From contig JAIRNA010000027.1 of the NCBI GenBank assembly GCA_031258305.1, forward strand, positions 1 through 35,664: a DNA stretch of 35,664 bases, in the 5' to 3' direction. The translations under genes and the position numbers were made by a program. Position 1 is the first letter of the stretch, and every line of letters starts with the position of its first letter. The stretch is from Treponema sp. (GTDB taxonomy: Bacteria > Spirochaetota > Spirochaetia > Treponematales > Breznakiellaceae). This document shows positions 14,817 to 22,613 of the stretch, piece after piece. The notes beneath the pieces are model-generated. The model saw nothing but the letters and a program-made list of their open reading frames with translations, had not been told where the DNA came from and made no database searches.

Positions 14817-17021
14817 ATGATAAGCGTCAGAGACCTTTCCTTTAGCTATGGGAAGGAAACAACAGTACTTGAAAAGATTCGTTTTGATATAGATCAAGGC
14901 GAATACGTCGCCTTGATGGGGGAAAATGGATGCGGGAAAAGCACCTTGGTCTCTTGCATAAACGGACTCCTCACGCCGCCGCCCGGTGCGGTGTCGGTAT
15001 ATGGGCTTGACGTGTCAGCCGCGGTTAGCGCGAACAACGACGGCGATAAAGCTTCTTCTTTCGCGGGAGATTTAAGGCAAATTCGTACTCTCGTTGGTAC
15101 CGTGACTCAGAACCCAGATTCGCAAATTATCGGTTCCGCGGTCGAGGAGGATACTACCTTTGGACCGGAAAATCTCGGATTATCGGAGACAGAAATCAAA
15201 GCGCGGGTTGACCGTGCGCTCGCCGCTGTGGGGCTTGAGGGATTACGGGAACGTCCGACGCAAACCCTATCCGGCGGTGAAAAACAACGGCTCGTCATCG
15301 CAGGCGCGCTTGCCGTCGGAAGTCCATGCCTCCTCTTGGACGAGCCTACTTCTATGATAGACCCGGAATCCGCGGAGCGCCTCCTCTCCGTGATAGACGC
15401 CTTGAATGAGGCGGGTACGACCATTGTCCACATTACCCATGACTTAAAACATACCGTACGCGCCCGCCGCTGTCTGGTTCTCCACAAGGGCAGGCTGGTC
15501 TTCGACGGAACACCCGCAGACTTGCTCAAAAACCCGCAGTTGGAACCATGGGGCTTAAAGGCGCGGGCGCCTCTGCCTATAAAGAATTCACCTGCGGACA
15601 ATGCATACAGTATTCGGTTTGAATCCGTGTTCTTTTCGTATTATAGCTATAAAAAGAATCTTTTTTATAAACAGCACGTCCAGGACGCGAGTTCAGGGCT
15701 CTACAATGTTACGGTGAGCATACCGCAAAACAGCCTGGTCGCGGTCATTGGGAAGAGCGGTTGCGGTAAAACGACGTTTCTCAAGCACATAAATGGCTTA
15801 CTTGTGCCGGAGGCAGGAAATGTGAGCGTTGCGGGTAAGGGAGATCTATTCAAGCGGGCCGCGCTCGCTATTCAGTCCCCCGAAAGCGCCTTGTTTGAAG
15901 CCTATGTTGCGGACGATGTGGCGTTTGCGCCGAGAAACGCGGGTATCAAAGGCAAGCCGCTTGTCCAAAGCGTGAAGACCGCGATGGAAGACGCGGGCTT
16001 GCCTTTTGCGGAATTTGCGGAGAGGGAGACGCGGAGCCTGTCCGGTGGAGAGAAACGCCGCGCCGCGCTTGCAGGCGCCCTTGCTATGGACAGTAAGATT
16101 CTCTTGCTAGACGAGCCGTTTGCAGGGCTTGATGCAAAAAACCGCGCCCACATTATGAATATGGTTTTTGAACAGCAGGCGAAGGGTAAAACGATAATTG
16201 TCGTAACCCATTCGCCGGATATGGTCGATGCTTTTGACTTCGTGCTTGCTATGGACAAGGGGCGGATAAGGGCGTTTGGAACACCGGCTGAGGTTCTCGG
16301 CGCCGGGGAGGCAAAGGGGAAAAGGACTTATCCGCAAACAATTCTCGATAATTGCAACCGAAAGGAGGCAAACCCGCTCCCTTCCTTGCGGAACCTTGGT
16401 TCGGGTAAGAAATTGTTACTGCTTTTGGGGCTAGGCGGCGTTGCGCTGGCGGGAAACGTGTTCTTCCCCGCGGGGGTGATGATTTTTGCCTTTCTTGCGG
16501 GCGTGTTTTGGGGACGTGTCTCGGCTCGTTTCCTGCTCAAGAGCGCCTTCTCAAGCCTCCCGCTACTAGGAATAGTCGTGTTTTTTCAGCTTGCGTTCAA
16601 CTGGGTGAATGATGAAAGCAGTGTGTTTGTTGAATTTTTCCACATATCTATCACCACTGCGGAAGTTTATCGTTCGATTTCCATCGTAATCCGCGTATTT
16701 GCGATTGTCGTGTGTTTGACGCTGTATAGCGCGGTAACACCCTTACGGGAGACCCTCCGCGCGGTCAACCACTTCCTAGTCCCTCTGAAGTTTCTGCACG
16801 GACGAGACATTGCTATGGCTTTGGGTATAAGTCTAAGATTTACGCCTATTCTCGCGGGGGAAGCGGAGCGCATCAAAACCGCTCAACGCTCCCGCGGTGG
16901 TAAAAAAGGCGTCAGAGGCGCCTTTGCGGTGATTATCCCCCTGTTACTCCGTGCCCTGGAAAAATCTGAGACATTGGCATCCGCGATGCTCTTGCGCCTC
17001 TACCCTCATCCAGAAGGGTAG
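14817..17021 (+). CDS. single-chain ECF transporter module: EcfA-EcfA-EcfT fusion
   Basis: Energy-coupling module for vitamin or metal uptake, with all three usual subunits in one 734-residue chain. ATPase 1 (about 1-255): Walker A GENGCGKST at 35-43, signature LSGGEKQ, Walker B LLLDEPTSMIDP, ITHD. ATPase 2 (about 268-495): Walker A GKSGCGKTT near 311, LSGGEKRR near 407, LLLDEPFAGLDA, VTHS. T component (about 520-734): several membrane segments and the coupling helix LRFTPILAGEAERIKTAQRSRG (two parts), whose ARS/ARG-type motif contacts the ATPases. Both ATP sites look intact. ATG 14817 has no ribosome site. A substrate-binding S component is not present nearby, so the module may serve several S proteins encoded elsewhere. 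Confidence 0.92.
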   Translation: MISVRDLSFSYGKETTVLEKIRFDIDQGEYVALMGENGCGKSTLVSCINGLLTPPPGAVSVYGLDVSAAVSANNDGDKASSFAGDLRQIRTLVGTVTQNPDSQIIGSAVEEDTTFGPENLGLSETEIKARVDRALAAVGLEGLRERPTQTLSGGEKQRLVIAGALAVGSPCLLLDEPTSMIDPESAERLLSVIDALNEAGTTIVHITHDLKHTVRARRCLVLHKGRLVFDGTPADLLKNPQLEPWGLKARAPLPIKNSPADNAYSIRFESVFFSYYSYKKNLFYKQHVQDASSGLYNVTVSIPQNSLVAVIGKSGCGKTTFLKHINGLLVPEAGNVSVAGKGDLFKRAALAIQSPESALFEAYVADDVAFAPRNAGIKGKPLVQSVKTAMEDAGLPFAEFAERETRSLSGGEKRRAALAGALAMDSKILLLDEPFAGLDAKNRAHIMNMVFEQQAKGKTIIVVTHSPDMVDAFDFVLAMDKGRIRAFGTPAEVLGAGEAKGKRTYPQTILDNCNRKEANPLPSLRNLGSGKKLLLLLGLGGVALAGNVFFPAGVMIFAFLAGVFWGRVSARFLLKSAFSSLPLLGIVVFFQLAFNWVNDESSVFVEFFHISITTAEVYRSISIVIRVFAIVVCLTLYSAVTPLRETLRAVNHFLVPLKFLHGRDIAMALGISLRFTPILAGEAERIKTAQRSRGGKKGVRGAFAVIIPLLLRALEKSETLASAMLLRLYPHPEG

Positions 17022-17042
17022 GCGGGGAGGAAAACGCCCCGC
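17022..17042 (+). terminator. terminator-like hairpin after the ECF gene
   Basis: GCGGGG (17022-17027) pairs with CCCCGC (17037-17042) directly after the stop codon and is followed by TTTGT. The T-run is short. Confidence 0.42.
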
Positions 17043-17058
17043 TTTGTATGGGACATAG

Positions 17059-17103
17059 TTTCAATGTGGATGATATTCTCAAATGAATCCATCTACATTG
17101 AAA
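17059..17103. repeat. 45-bp imperfect palindrome upstream of the TIM-barrel gene
   Basis: TTTCAATGT (17059-17067) pairs with ACATTGAAA (17095-17103). Pairing continues through GGATG/CATC with one G-U, and an inner ATTC/GAAT closes a six-base loop. It lies between the ECF terminator and the next promoter. It could be a second terminator or a protein-binding site. Confidence 0.45.
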
Positions 17104-17173
17104 ATCCCCTAGCTATTTTTGTCAAAATAATAGTACAAAACAGGCGCTGTATAGTCCATAAAAATAACAATAC

Positions 17174-17201
17174 TTGACACTTGTACAAGAATATATATCA
17201 T
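17174..17201 (+). promoter_or_regulatory. promoter with a palindromic operator in its spacer
   Basis: TTGACA (17174-17179), 16-bp spacer, TATCAT (17196-17201). The spacer starts with the perfect 10-bp palindrome CTTGTACAAG (17180-17189), placed where a bound repressor would block RNA polymerase. GGAG precedes the ATG at 17237 by five bases. Confidence 0.52.
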
Positions 17202-17236
17202 AGAACTATAAATATACGGAGAGGCTTGGAGTATTT

Positions 17237-19027
17237 ATGAGTCGTTTTAGCAATTTCACCGTGGCCATATACTGTCCTGCACAGTGGACCGCATATGTGT
17301 CCGAATCGGAACTCGTGGAACAAATCGTTTTTTTCGAGAAATATGTCGGGGTCGACAAGGTTTATCTTGAGACTTTCCGCTCGGAAACCGCGTCAAAAGA
17401 ACAAGTGGATAGGTGCAAGCGAATTTTCGCGGAACATGGCGTTAGGGTTTCGGGCGGCATCACGACCGTTACGGTGGATTTGGACGCCGAAGATAGAAAG
17501 CAACGTAGACGGCTTTTCAACACGTTTTGTTATTCAAATGAAGCAATGCGTCGCCTCCTCAAGGGAAAAGTTGAATATACGGCGAGCTTGTTCGATGAAT
17601 TCATCATAGACGATTTCTTTTTTACGCAATGTACCTGCGCTGATTGCCAAAGAGAGAAGGGAAGTCGCCTATGGGCGGATTTTCGTCTCGAAAAGATGCG
17701 TGAAATATCGGAAAATCTCGTCATAAAACCCGCAAAGGCAGTGAATCCAAAGGTTAATATCATCATAAAATATCCAAACTGGCGAGAGAGCTTTCAAGAG
17801 ACCGGCTATAATCCAGCAATTCAGAAAGATATGTTCGACATGGTTTACACAGGTACGGAAACGCGCCATCCGGTTTTTACCGACCAGCACTTACCTCGCT
17901 ATTTGAGCTACTCTCTTATGCGGTTTATGGGAAATACAGCGCCCGGCAGGAACGGCGGCGGATGGCTCGATCCTTATGAGTGTTACTCCATAGACAATTA
18001 TCTTGAGCAAGCCTACCTTATGGCTTTCTCCAAGCCGTCTGAGATAACCTTGTTCTGTTGGCCTTCGCTTTTCAATAACAAGGTAATAACACCGATGGGC
18101 TTCCGTCTTAAACAGTTGGATGAAATTCTGAACCATCTGGGTAAACCAGTCGGCATACCAGTCTACCTTCCCCACAACAGCCGGGGTGAAGATCACCTCG
18201 AAGATTATCTCGGCATGCTGGGCGTTCCGTTTGATCCATCGCCGGTATTCGCGTCAGAGACAGTCGTTCAGGATCAATCGGTATTCCTCACCGCATCGGC
18301 CCTTTACGACCGCGAAATAATCGCGAAAATCCGTGATTTTTTGAACAACGGCGGAAGAGTCATAGCAAGTTCAGGTTTTGTCTTGGGCGCATTAGATCAA
18401 GGAATCGGTATTGAAGACTTCACATCCATCCGCTACCACGGGCGAACCATTTCTGTGGACGAGTTCCATATCTCGCGCTTAGACCATTCCCGTATGTTCT
18501 ACACAAAATCTACGGAAAAAATTGCATTTCCCTTGCTAGAACACCGTAACAATGCGACATGGTCGCTCGTCAATGCGGGTTCTGGAGACTGCCATTCTTC
18601 GATTCTGATGCGAGATACTTTCGGCAGAGGCGAATTCATCACACTTGTCGTACCGTCTCTGTTTTCTGAAATCAAGAAACTGCCGCCCGAAGTCCTTACC
18701 CGCATACGGGAAGAATTTCATCCCGATATTTTTCTCGAATCTGGCGTTCAGGTTTCCCTTTTCGTCTACGGCAACAGGACTTTCGGACTCTATTCCTATG
18801 TTTCGGGTGATTTTTCAAGCCGTCCTGCTTGGGTAAAGGTTCACATCAAGGGATGTGCAAAGGCGCTGTCTCTGATTCTGCCAGAAACGCGGGAGAACAT
18901 ATTCTCCGCGCCTGCCGGCAGGGATAAACAGCCCTCTAATATGCCACCTCTCTATTCAAACGTAAGGGAAACAGTTTTCGAATTGAGAACCGAGCCGGGC
19001 GAGTTCGCATTTTACAAGATTTTATAG
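17237..19027 (+). CDS. cytoplasmic TIM-barrel glycoside-hydrolase-like protein
   Basis: A 596-residue protein without signal peptide. The first half looks like a TIM barrel of the putative glycosyl-hydrolase (GHL/GH42-like) type: VDKVYLETFR, GVRVSGGITT, FDEFIIDDFFFTQCTCADCQ (near 115-135, an acidic strand end followed by a Cys pair), KYPNWRESF and LFCWPSLF. The second half (about 310-450) has a class-I-glutamine-amidotransferase-like alpha/beta fold, with IRDFLNNGGRVIASSGF, as in GH42 beta-galactosidase trimerisation domains, then a beta-rich C-terminus. Catalytic acids cannot be assigned with confidence. The substrate is probably an oligosaccharide taken up by the cell. It is monocistronic, with a promoter bearing a putative operator. 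Confidence 0.75.
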   Translation: MSRFSNFTVAIYCPAQWTAYVSESELVEQIVFFEKYVGVDKVYLETFRSETASKEQVDRCKRIFAEHGVRVSGGITTVTVDLDAEDRKQRRRLFNTFCYSNEAMRRLLKGKVEYTASLFDEFIIDDFFFTQCTCADCQREKGSRLWADFRLEKMREISENLVIKPAKAVNPKVNIIIKYPNWRESFQETGYNPAIQKDMFDMVYTGTETRHPVFTDQHLPRYLSYSLMRFMGNTAPGRNGGGWLDPYECYSIDNYLEQAYLMAFSKPSEITLFCWPSLFNNKVITPMGFRLKQLDEILNHLGKPVGIPVYLPHNSRGEDHLEDYLGMLGVPFDPSPVFASETVVQDQSVFLTASALYDREIIAKIRDFLNNGGRVIASSGFVLGALDQGIGIEDFTSIRYHGRTISVDEFHISRLDHSRMFYTKSTEKIAFPLLEHRNNATWSLVNAGSGDCHSSILMRDTFGRGEFITLVVPSLFSEIKKLPPEVLTRIREEFHPDIFLESGVQVSLFVYGNRTFGLYSYVSGDFSSRPAWVKVHIKGCAKALSLILPETRENIFSAPAGRDKQPSNMPPLYSNVRETVFELRTEPGEFAFYKIL

Positions 19028-19063
19028 TGATTTTTGAAAAATGAAGTCTTTAATAAACCACTG

Positions 19064-19096
19064 ACCACAGCCCGCCCTGCTATAGGCGACTGTGGT
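19064..19096. terminator. bidirectional terminator-like hairpin between convergent genes
   Basis: ACCACAG (19064-19070) pairs with CTGTGGT (19090-19096), with an inner GCC/GGC (19074-19076 with 19085-19087). It sits midway between the TIM-barrel stop and the SPOR stop, the right place to end both transcripts. T-runs are poor. Confidence 0.45.
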
Positions 19097-19116
19097 TAGC
19101 GATTAAAAAGAAAAAT

Positions 19117-19908
19117 TTATTTTTCGATAACGTAGCTTTCTTTAAAATCATCCAGAGCTTTAATAAGCTTCAACCAAAACTCCGCTTCATCTTTGTTACG
19201 GTGCGGACCGCTACGGAGGCGGAACACAGACTGTTCTCTGACAGTGCTGTTTTCTACTACCACTTTAGGAATACCTTCTCCGTCGAGGAACATTTTAGCT
19301 TTCTCGGCGTTAGCTTTGACGGTGAACGAGCCTGTTTGTATCCAATACTCGGACTTTTCCTGTTGTTTCGGAGCCGTTTTTGCCGCCGGCCTAGTTTGCG
19401 TTTTGGGAGTCGGCATCTTAGCAGACGGTGTGGGCGTGGCGAGTTTCGTTGAAGACGGTGCGGGAGTCGGCGTCTTGACAGTCGGTGTCTTAACAGACGG
19501 TTTTACTTGGGAATTCGGCAAAGTCGCTGTATCTTCCACCACGGATGTGGACTGGGATGGGGCTACAGAAGTCGGCGTCTTGATTACAGTCGCGGACTGG
19601 CTGGGGCTAGCCGGTAAAACATTTATGGTCACAGAACCGTCTGGGTTTTTCGCGCTTTCCACTGCATTAGATTCAGGGCTGTAATTGTTGATGGTGATGT
19701 TCTGGGAGGTGTCCCCTTGTTGAGGAGGAGATGTTACCATTCCCATCACGTCCGCGGACGCGGGAGGGGTATTATAAATTTCAGGCACCACAGCCCTCGA
19801 CGTCGTGGTCGCCTTGCTGTTTGAAAGTAAAACAAGGGGAAACAGTATCACAGCGGCTAAAAATACACCGGTTATAATTGCTATCAGCAGAATTTTCTTC
19901 TTTTCCAT
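19117..19908 (-). CDS. membrane-anchored SPOR-domain protein
   Basis: A 263-residue protein with an N-terminal membrane anchor (about 5-29), a long Thr/Pro/Ser/Lys-rich linker (about 40-183) and a C-terminal SPOR domain (about 187-260) containing YWIQTGSFTVKANAEKAK, VFRLRSGPHRNKDEAE and LKLIKALDDF (in parts). SPOR domains bind denuded septal glycan, so the protein is expected at the division site. The linker repeats KTPTP-like units. Its ATG has AAGG ten bases upstream. It lies 71 bp after coaE on the same strand. It pairs functionally with the amidase/glucosaminidase-type lipoprotein two genes upstream. Confidence 0.9.
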   Translation of the reverse strand: MEKKKILLIAIITGVFLAAVILFPLVLLSNSKATTTSRAVVPEIYNTPPASADVMGMVTSPPQQGDTSQNITINNYSPESNAVESAKNPDGSVTINVLPASPSQSATVIKTPTSVAPSQSTSVVEDTATLPNSQVKPSVKTPTVKTPTPAPSSTKLATPTPSAKMPTPKTQTRPAAKTAPKQQEKSEYWIQTGSFTVKANAEKAKMFLDGEGIPKVVVENSTVREQSVFRLRSGPHRNKDEAEFWLKLIKALDDFKESYVIEK

Positions 19909-19979
19909 AAAATTAAACCTTCATTCATTACACACGCGCCCTTCGAACTTGTCTCGGAATTTTTCGGACGATTGTGTAT

Positions 19980-20588
19980 CTATTCGCCGGGGGGCAGAAG
20001 ATAGTTTAATGCTTCGACAACCTTATCTATCTGCTTTTGCGGCTTTCTACCTGAATTGTTTATAATATAAATAGTCTCTTTATTTTCGGCATTTTTGCGT
20101 ACAGATTTAAGGCAAAAAGAAAAATTCTGACTTTTGAACCGACTGAAAATACTGATCCATGAAAGACGATCCCGGCGTTTCGCCCGAATGAGTCGGATGA
20201 GCAACGGCGCTTTCACCACGATAATGGCGTCAAGTCGGGGAAAAATACTCGTCCGATGTAGCAATGCCGCGTTGATAATGCAGTTCTCGTTTTTTTCTAC
20301 CCAGTCCTCGATAAGCGTATTCACACACGGGTGAATTATCGCCTCCAGCACCGCAAGTTCCATTGGTTTTCCGAAAACCTTCTCGCCGAGCAGTCTATGG
20401 TTTACGCGCCCATCCTTCACTATGTCGTTGCCGAATCGCTCCACAATGGATCTCTGTTCCCGTTCAATGACCTTATGCCCTAGTTTGTCGACATCCAGCG
20501 CGGCGAAACCTCTTTTTACCAAAATTTCAGCAACATGATTCTTCCCCGCACAGTAAAATCCTGTCAAGCCGATGATTCTTTTACTCAT
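19980..20588 (-). CDS. coaE: dephospho-CoA kinase
   Basis: Last step of coenzyme A synthesis: phosphorylation of dephospho-CoA at the 3'-OH. The 202-residue protein has the P-loop GLTGFYCAGKNH (7-18), then LDVDKLGHKVIE (the DxDxxxH region), HP in AIIHPCVN, and an Arg-rich lid at about 135-155. The P-loop is a variant: the usual GGIGSGKS/T is FYCAGKN, with Asn after the catalytic Lys. It overlaps the upstream GH73 gene by ATGA. The length is normal for the family. Confidence 0.9.
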   Translation of the reverse strand: MSKRIIGLTGFYCAGKNHVAEILVKRGFAALDVDKLGHKVIEREQRSIVERFGNDIVKDGRVNHRLLGEKVFGKPMELAVLEAIIHPCVNTLIEDWVEKNENCIINAALLHRTSIFPRLDAIIVVKAPLLIRLIRAKRRDRLSWISIFSRFKSQNFSFCLKSVRKNAENKETIYIINNSGRKPQKQIDKVVEALNYLLPPGE

Positions 20589-21199
20589 TTCTCAAATGCT
20601 TCATCATAGAGGCGCGTAAGTACGCCATTTATCTTCCTATCATAGTCTGGGTCCATCGCCCATTTGCCAGTAAGCCCCTGAATGGTCGGGGCAATGCCCT
20701 TTTTCACCCATTTGTAACGCGGGTCCACCAAATCCTGTTTCAGCGGCTCTTCAGTTGCGTACGCCTTGAGATGCTGAATATGAGCGCGCACGCCGATGCG
20801 GGGGGTAGAGAAACGCTCGCCTGGATGTTCCGCATCTATCGCACCGAGTCCACAAAAGTTGTTCATATCCGGCGTTACCAGATTCCCAAAGCGCAAGAAA
20901 CCTGTCTCAAGGCACATCTGAGAAAACGCCACATCGTGGTTCACCCCTTCGGCGGCCGCCTCTTCCACATAGAAGCGGGACAGATTTTCGACAAATTCAG
21001 TGTCCATCTGCTGATTCACTCCAAGCAGAAAGGCGGATAGTTGCTCGGCGCTGACAAGTCCTCTGCCCATGATATTCTCCGGTATGATCGGCACAATGGG
21101 CTTTGGCGGAACGACCACTTTCTGCCGCGTAGTACATGAAGCAAAAATTACCGCCACGGCTAATGTTGATACAAGAATTACTTTCCTCATTTGACTCAT
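20585..21199 (-). CDS. GH73-type glucosaminidase lipoprotein
   Basis: A 204-residue protein with lipobox VIFASC (Cys 21), a proline-rich spacer and a glucosaminidase (mannosyl-glycoprotein endo-beta-N-acetylglucosaminidase-like) domain. Diagnostic pieces are SQMCLETGFLRFG, with the likely catalytic Glu, NNFCGLGAI, TPRIGVRAHIQHLKAYA and the C-terminal TGKWAMDPDY. Such enzymes cut the GlcNAc-MurNAc bond in peptidoglycan. The start may be ATG 21199 or, nine bases on, ATG 21190; neither has a clear ribosome site. It begins the cluster GH73-coaE-SPOR. Confidence 0.9.
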   Translation of the reverse strand: MSQMRKVILVSTLAVAVIFASCTTRQKVVVPPKPIVPIIPENIMGRGLVSAEQLSAFLLGVNQQMDTEFVENLSRFYVEEAAAEGVNHDVAFSQMCLETGFLRFGNLVTPDMNNFCGLGAIDAEHPGERFSTPRIGVRAHIQHLKAYATEEPLKQDLVDPRYKWVKKGIAPTIQGLTGKWAMDPDYDRKINGVLTRLYDEAFEK

Positions 21200-21375
21200 A
21201 ATACAGAAATTTTACTTGCTTTGCAAGCCCTATCTGACTAAAAATACTGGAGGCATTTTCAGCTCTGAAGTGGAAAACGGTATCGGTCGATAAACGTTGA
21301 AAAAGGATAACAAGTAATTCTAAAGCAAACTACGGAATTTGTAAATATCTTCTTTATCCTCGTTGTTTCACCTTC

Positions 21376-21404
21376 TTGACATTTATCTGCAAAAATGATA
21401 TACT
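21376..21404 (+). promoter_or_regulatory. strong sigma-70 promoter of the BMP lipoprotein gene
   Basis: TTGACA (21376-21381), 17-bp spacer, TATACT (21399-21404). A GAGGAGG ribosome site follows at about 21417-21423. This is the closest consensus promoter in the window and fits an abundant lipoprotein. Confidence 0.7.
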
Positions 21405-21433
21405 TACAATAATTTTGAGGAGGAACATCTCTT

Positions 21434-22567
21434 ATGAAGATATTTTTATCATTAGTGCTTATGGCAGGACTCGTTGTTCTTGGGTCATGCTACAAGAAAT
21501 CTGAATCCACGGATCCCATTCAAGCGTCGCCTGCGGTGCAGGAGCAACAAGCTGGTAAACAAGTTACGGTCAGACTTTTAACTGACGCGACGGGCATTGA
21601 CGATAAGTCGTTCAACGCGGCCGCATGGCGCGGTATTTTGGAATTCTATGGAGATACATGGGACTCTACGCCCAAGCGCGGGACTCTCTATGATGTGGTA
21701 ACTGCCCAGACGCAAGATATGTACGTTCCTAATCTGCGCCAAGCAGTGGATGAACAGTACGGCCTCATCGTCGCGACTGGCTTCACCTTTGCCGATTCCG
21801 TTACTGAAGTGGCAACGGATAATCCTGGGCAGAATTTCCTTATCGTTGACGTTGATTGGATAAATCTTCCCAATGTGTTGAACATCGTCTTTGCAGAGCA
21901 GGAAGGTTCATACCTGGTTGGCACGGTGGCCGCGCTCAAAGCCAAAGCTGACGGTATCGCTGACCCGAAGTTCGGCTTCATAGGCGGTGTGGCAAGTCCC
22001 ACTATCACCAAGTTTGAGGTCGGTTTCATACTTGGCGCGCTTTCTATCCTGCCTAATGCCCAATTTGTAGAATACTATGCAAACGACTGGGGAAGACCTG
22101 ACCTTGCAAAAACTCAGGCAAAAAACTGGTACGATTCTGGTGTCTACGCCATCTATTCGGCCGCGGGCGGCACGGGTAACGGTACCATCGCGCAAGCCAA
22201 AGAATACCGTCTACAGGGGAAGAATGTTTGGGCTATCGGTGTTGACTCAGACCAATATGAGGAAGGTTTGTACAACGATACGGACTCCGCTGTGTTGACT
22301 TCAATGATAAAGCGGGTCGAAACGAGTCTCCTTTACGGGTTGAACGCAGTCAAGAATGACGCCTTCAAGGGCGAAATCATCACCTTGGACCTCAAAGCGG
22401 ATGGCGTGGGTTACGCTCAAACCAACACAAAGGCACTTACCGGAGACATCGTGAACCAAGTAGAAGCCGTAAAACAGCAAATCATTTCTGGAGAAATAAA
22501 GGTCGTTCCTTCTTTAGAAGAAGCTAAAGTCCTTCCGAATTTCCCTCAAGACATCAAAAGTAAATGA
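21434..22567 (+). CDS. pnrA: BMP-family (TmpC/PnrA-like) purine nucleoside-binding lipoprotein
   Basis: A 377-residue substrate-binding lipoprotein. The signal peptide ends VVLGSC (Cys 19). The mature part has the BMP-family features DDKSFNAAAWRG near residues 54-65, GLIVATGFTFADSVTEVA, NFLIVDVDW, GYL-type VGTVAAL, FGFIGGV, AIYSAAGGTGNG and VWAIGVDSDQ. TmpC/PnrA of Treponema pallidum binds purine nucleosides for ABC import; the ligand here is inferred from family membership. It has a strong promoter and ribosome site. The next gene is an ABC ATPase, but of the FecE type (241 residues) and not the double-length ATPase that normally serves BMP systems. Confidence 0.92.
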   Translation: MKIFLSLVLMAGLVVLGSCYKKSESTDPIQASPAVQEQQAGKQVTVRLLTDATGIDDKSFNAAAWRGILEFYGDTWDSTPKRGTLYDVVTAQTQDMYVPNLRQAVDEQYGLIVATGFTFADSVTEVATDNPGQNFLIVDVDWINLPNVLNIVFAEQEGSYLVGTVAALKAKADGIADPKFGFIGGVASPTITKFEVGFILGALSILPNAQFVEYYANDWGRPDLAKTQAKNWYDSGVYAIYSAAGGTGNGTIAQAKEYRLQGKNVWAIGVDSDQYEEGLYNDTDSAVLTSMIKRVETSLLYGLNAVKNDAFKGEIITLDLKADGVGYAQTNTKALTGDIVNQVEAVKQQIISGEIKVVPSLEEAKVLPNFPQDIKSK

Positions 22568-22595
22568 TTTTGTTGAAAAAACCGCCGACTGGCAT

Positions 22596-22610
22596 TTGAA
22601 ATAATTTCAA
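22596..22610. promoter_or_regulatory. 7-1-7 palindrome directly before the FecE-type ATPase start
   Basis: TTGAAAT-A-ATTTCAA is perfect in both arms and ends three bases before the ATG, occupying the ribosome-binding site. The 7-1-7 geometry is that of Fur/PerR/Zur boxes, but the sequence is not their consensus. Confidence 0.4.
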
Positions 22611-22613
22611 CCT

